Below are positions 29,645 to 30,201 of a stretch of DNA of 30,201 nucleotides, piece by piece; the stretch's first letter is position 1, and each line of letters opens with the position of its first letter. Position numbers and translations under genes: made by a program. The notes below the pieces were generated by a model. It saw nothing but the letters and a program-made list of their open reading frames with translations, was not told the origin of the DNA and did no database searches. This DNA is from Clostridia bacterium (GTDB lineage: Bacteria; Bacillota; Clostridia; Oscillospirales; CAG-272): contig CAAGGQ010000088.1 in NCBI GenBank assembly GCA_900769475.1, forward strand, positions 1 to 30,201, given 5' to 3'.

Positions 29645-29757
29645 TTCCGAAACACGGAATTTATCATACATACTGCTATGATGAAACCACCGCCGGATTC
29701 ATGCTTCCGGCGTCCGTATAAAGGGCTGTACGCAATTTGCGTACAGCCCTGTTTTTT
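29645..29757 (+). terminator. Hairpin array and terminator after rny
   Basis: Three hairpins follow the rny stop. TTCCG/CGGAA lies at 29645-29659 and CGCCGGA/TCCGGCG at 29691-29712. The terminator proper has a stem AGGGCTGTACGC (29722-29733) with GCGTACAGCCCT (29739-29750), followed by GTTTTTTT. The third is the strong one; the others may stabilise the mRNA 3' end. Confidence 0.85.
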
Positions 29758-29817
29758 TGTTTTGAAAGGCAGGCGATCCGGGAATCTATTACTTCGTTCA
29801 TTTTAAAACTTTACATA

Positions 29818-29925
29818 TCAAACATCCTTAGTGGATCCCAACGCCTTTGGCGTTGCCCTCCCTATGGTCGGGTTCGACTGCGAAAACAGCCCCCCGGGCT
29901 GTTTTTCTCCGCTCAGGATGACACA
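29818..29925. repeat. Composite dispersed-type repeat with two inner hairpins
   Basis: On the minus strand the sequence reads GTCATCCTGAGCG, then a hairpin AAAACAGCCC/GGGCTGTTTT (29883-29905), then GTCGAA, a second hairpin CAACGCC/GGCGTTG (29839-29855), and GGGATCC. The parts GTCATCCTGAGCG, GTCGAA and GGATC(C) resemble a non-coding repeat common in gut bacterial and metagenomic contigs, here with hairpins between its segments. Copy number cannot be seen in this window. Confidence 0.55.
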
Positions 29926-29969
29926 AAGAGGCAACAATGTTCTCGGTCTTCCCAGAAAATCTTTTGTGT

Positions 29970-30043
29970 AAGTTCTTGGAGCGGAGAGGGGGCTTGGGGG
30001 AGAGGAGGACCTTCTTTCAAGAAGGTCCTCCTCTCCCCCAAAA
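29970..30043. repeat. Palindromic repeat unit A
   Basis: The unit starts AAGTTC, carries a GA-rich stretch of about 18 bases, then a perfect 23-bp stem (29994-30016 with 30019-30041) with the two-base loop TC. The centre TTCTTTCAAGAA is shared with unit B. There is no coding signal, and the T-tail of a terminator is absent. Confidence 0.85.
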
Positions 30044-30053
30044 TCATGTCGCA

Positions 30054-30127
30054 AAGTTCCGGAAAGAGGATAGGGGTTCGGGGGAAGGAGAACACTTCTT
30101 TCAAGAAGTGTTCTCCTTCCCCCGAGG
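30054..30127. repeat. Palindromic repeat unit B
   Basis: The unit starts AAGTTC and aligns with unit A without gaps at an 84-base offset. Its perfect 23-bp stem (30078-30100 with 30103-30125) has the same TC loop. Bases that differ between the units in the stem are matched by compensating changes in the other arm, so the hairpin is kept while the sequence drifts. Confidence 0.85.
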
Positions 30128-30133
30128 TCTTAA

Positions 30134-30201
30134 TTACGCAGTTACAATATTGTTGGCTTTGTGCAGGCCGAGTTTTTCCACGGCGTCCTCGCGCATTTTA
30201 T
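30134..30201 (-). CDS. C-terminal end of an unidentified protein (partial)
   Basis: The minus strand has a frame entering from the right edge that encodes KMREDAVEKLGLHKANNIVTA and stops at 30136-30134 (TAA). The codon choice and helix-like pattern look coding, and the stop lies just before repeat unit B. Too little is visible to assign a family. Confidence 0.5.
   Translation of the reverse strand, partial: KMREDAVEKLGLHKANNIVTA

Noticed and set aside
29818..30104. Short minus-strand frames over the repeats after rny
   Set aside because: They are translations of palindromic and dispersed repeats rich in R, S, P and G, without ribosome binding sites or family resemblance.

Overview
The window looks like a chromosomal stretch of an anaerobic Clostridia (Firmicutes), probably an uncultured gut lineage of moderately high GC. 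The evidence is a clostridial-order Rnf operon (rnfCDGEAB), a SCIFF peptide with its radical-SAM maturase, RNase Y, type III pantothenate kinase beside an ECF S component, oxygen-sensitive glycyl radical and radical SAM enzymes, AGGAGG ribosome binding sites, and many promoters of the form TTGACA-N17-TATAAT, often with an extended -10 (TGnTATAAT).

Positions 1-8692, all on the minus strand, form one long operon for a glycyl-radical-enzyme-associated bacterial microcompartment (BMC). In transcription order it encodes a B12-independent diol dehydratase, its activating enzyme, a PduU/EutS-type shell protein, a PduV/EutP-type small GTPase, an L-fuculose-phosphate-type aldolase, a GlcG/PduO-C-like protein, a zinc-type alcohol dehydrogenase, and at least six hexameric shell proteins. 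The last shell gene runs off the left edge. The aldolase with the diol dehydratase suggests fucose/rhamnose breakdown: the aldolase releases lactaldehyde, this is reduced to 1,2-propanediol, the dehydratase makes propionaldehyde inside the shell, and the alcohol dehydrogenase makes 1-propanol. The aldehyde dehydrogenase, phosphotransacylase and pentameric vertex protein expected for such a compartment are not seen and may lie left of position 1. Three enzymes carry short amphipathic helices resembling encapsulation peptides.

Positions 9000-19240 hold small independent units: a flavodoxin-like FMN reductase; a GH28-like beta-helix glycosidase; a minus-strand SCIFF operon (peptide, maturase, then an Orn/Lys/Arg decarboxylase-family PLP enzyme); an ECF S component followed by coaX, which suggests pantothenate uptake and phosphorylation; a clan GH-A glycosidase divergent from an AraC regulator; and adjoining tRNA-Met and tRNA-Glu genes. 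The GH28-like enzyme, the GH-A enzyme and the BMC fit a life on plant or host glycans rich in deoxysugars.

Positions 19400-24650 are the Rnf ferredoxin:NAD+ oxidoreductase operon. Positions 24660-29640 carry pncC (CinA C-terminal type), an MscS-type channel, a COG1313-type radical SAM protein with mntP, and rny. The last 500 bases are non-coding and repeat-rich. They hold the rny terminator, a composite dispersed repeat, and two in-phase copies of a unit ending in a perfect 23-bp hairpin, then the C-terminal codons of an unidentified minus-strand gene.
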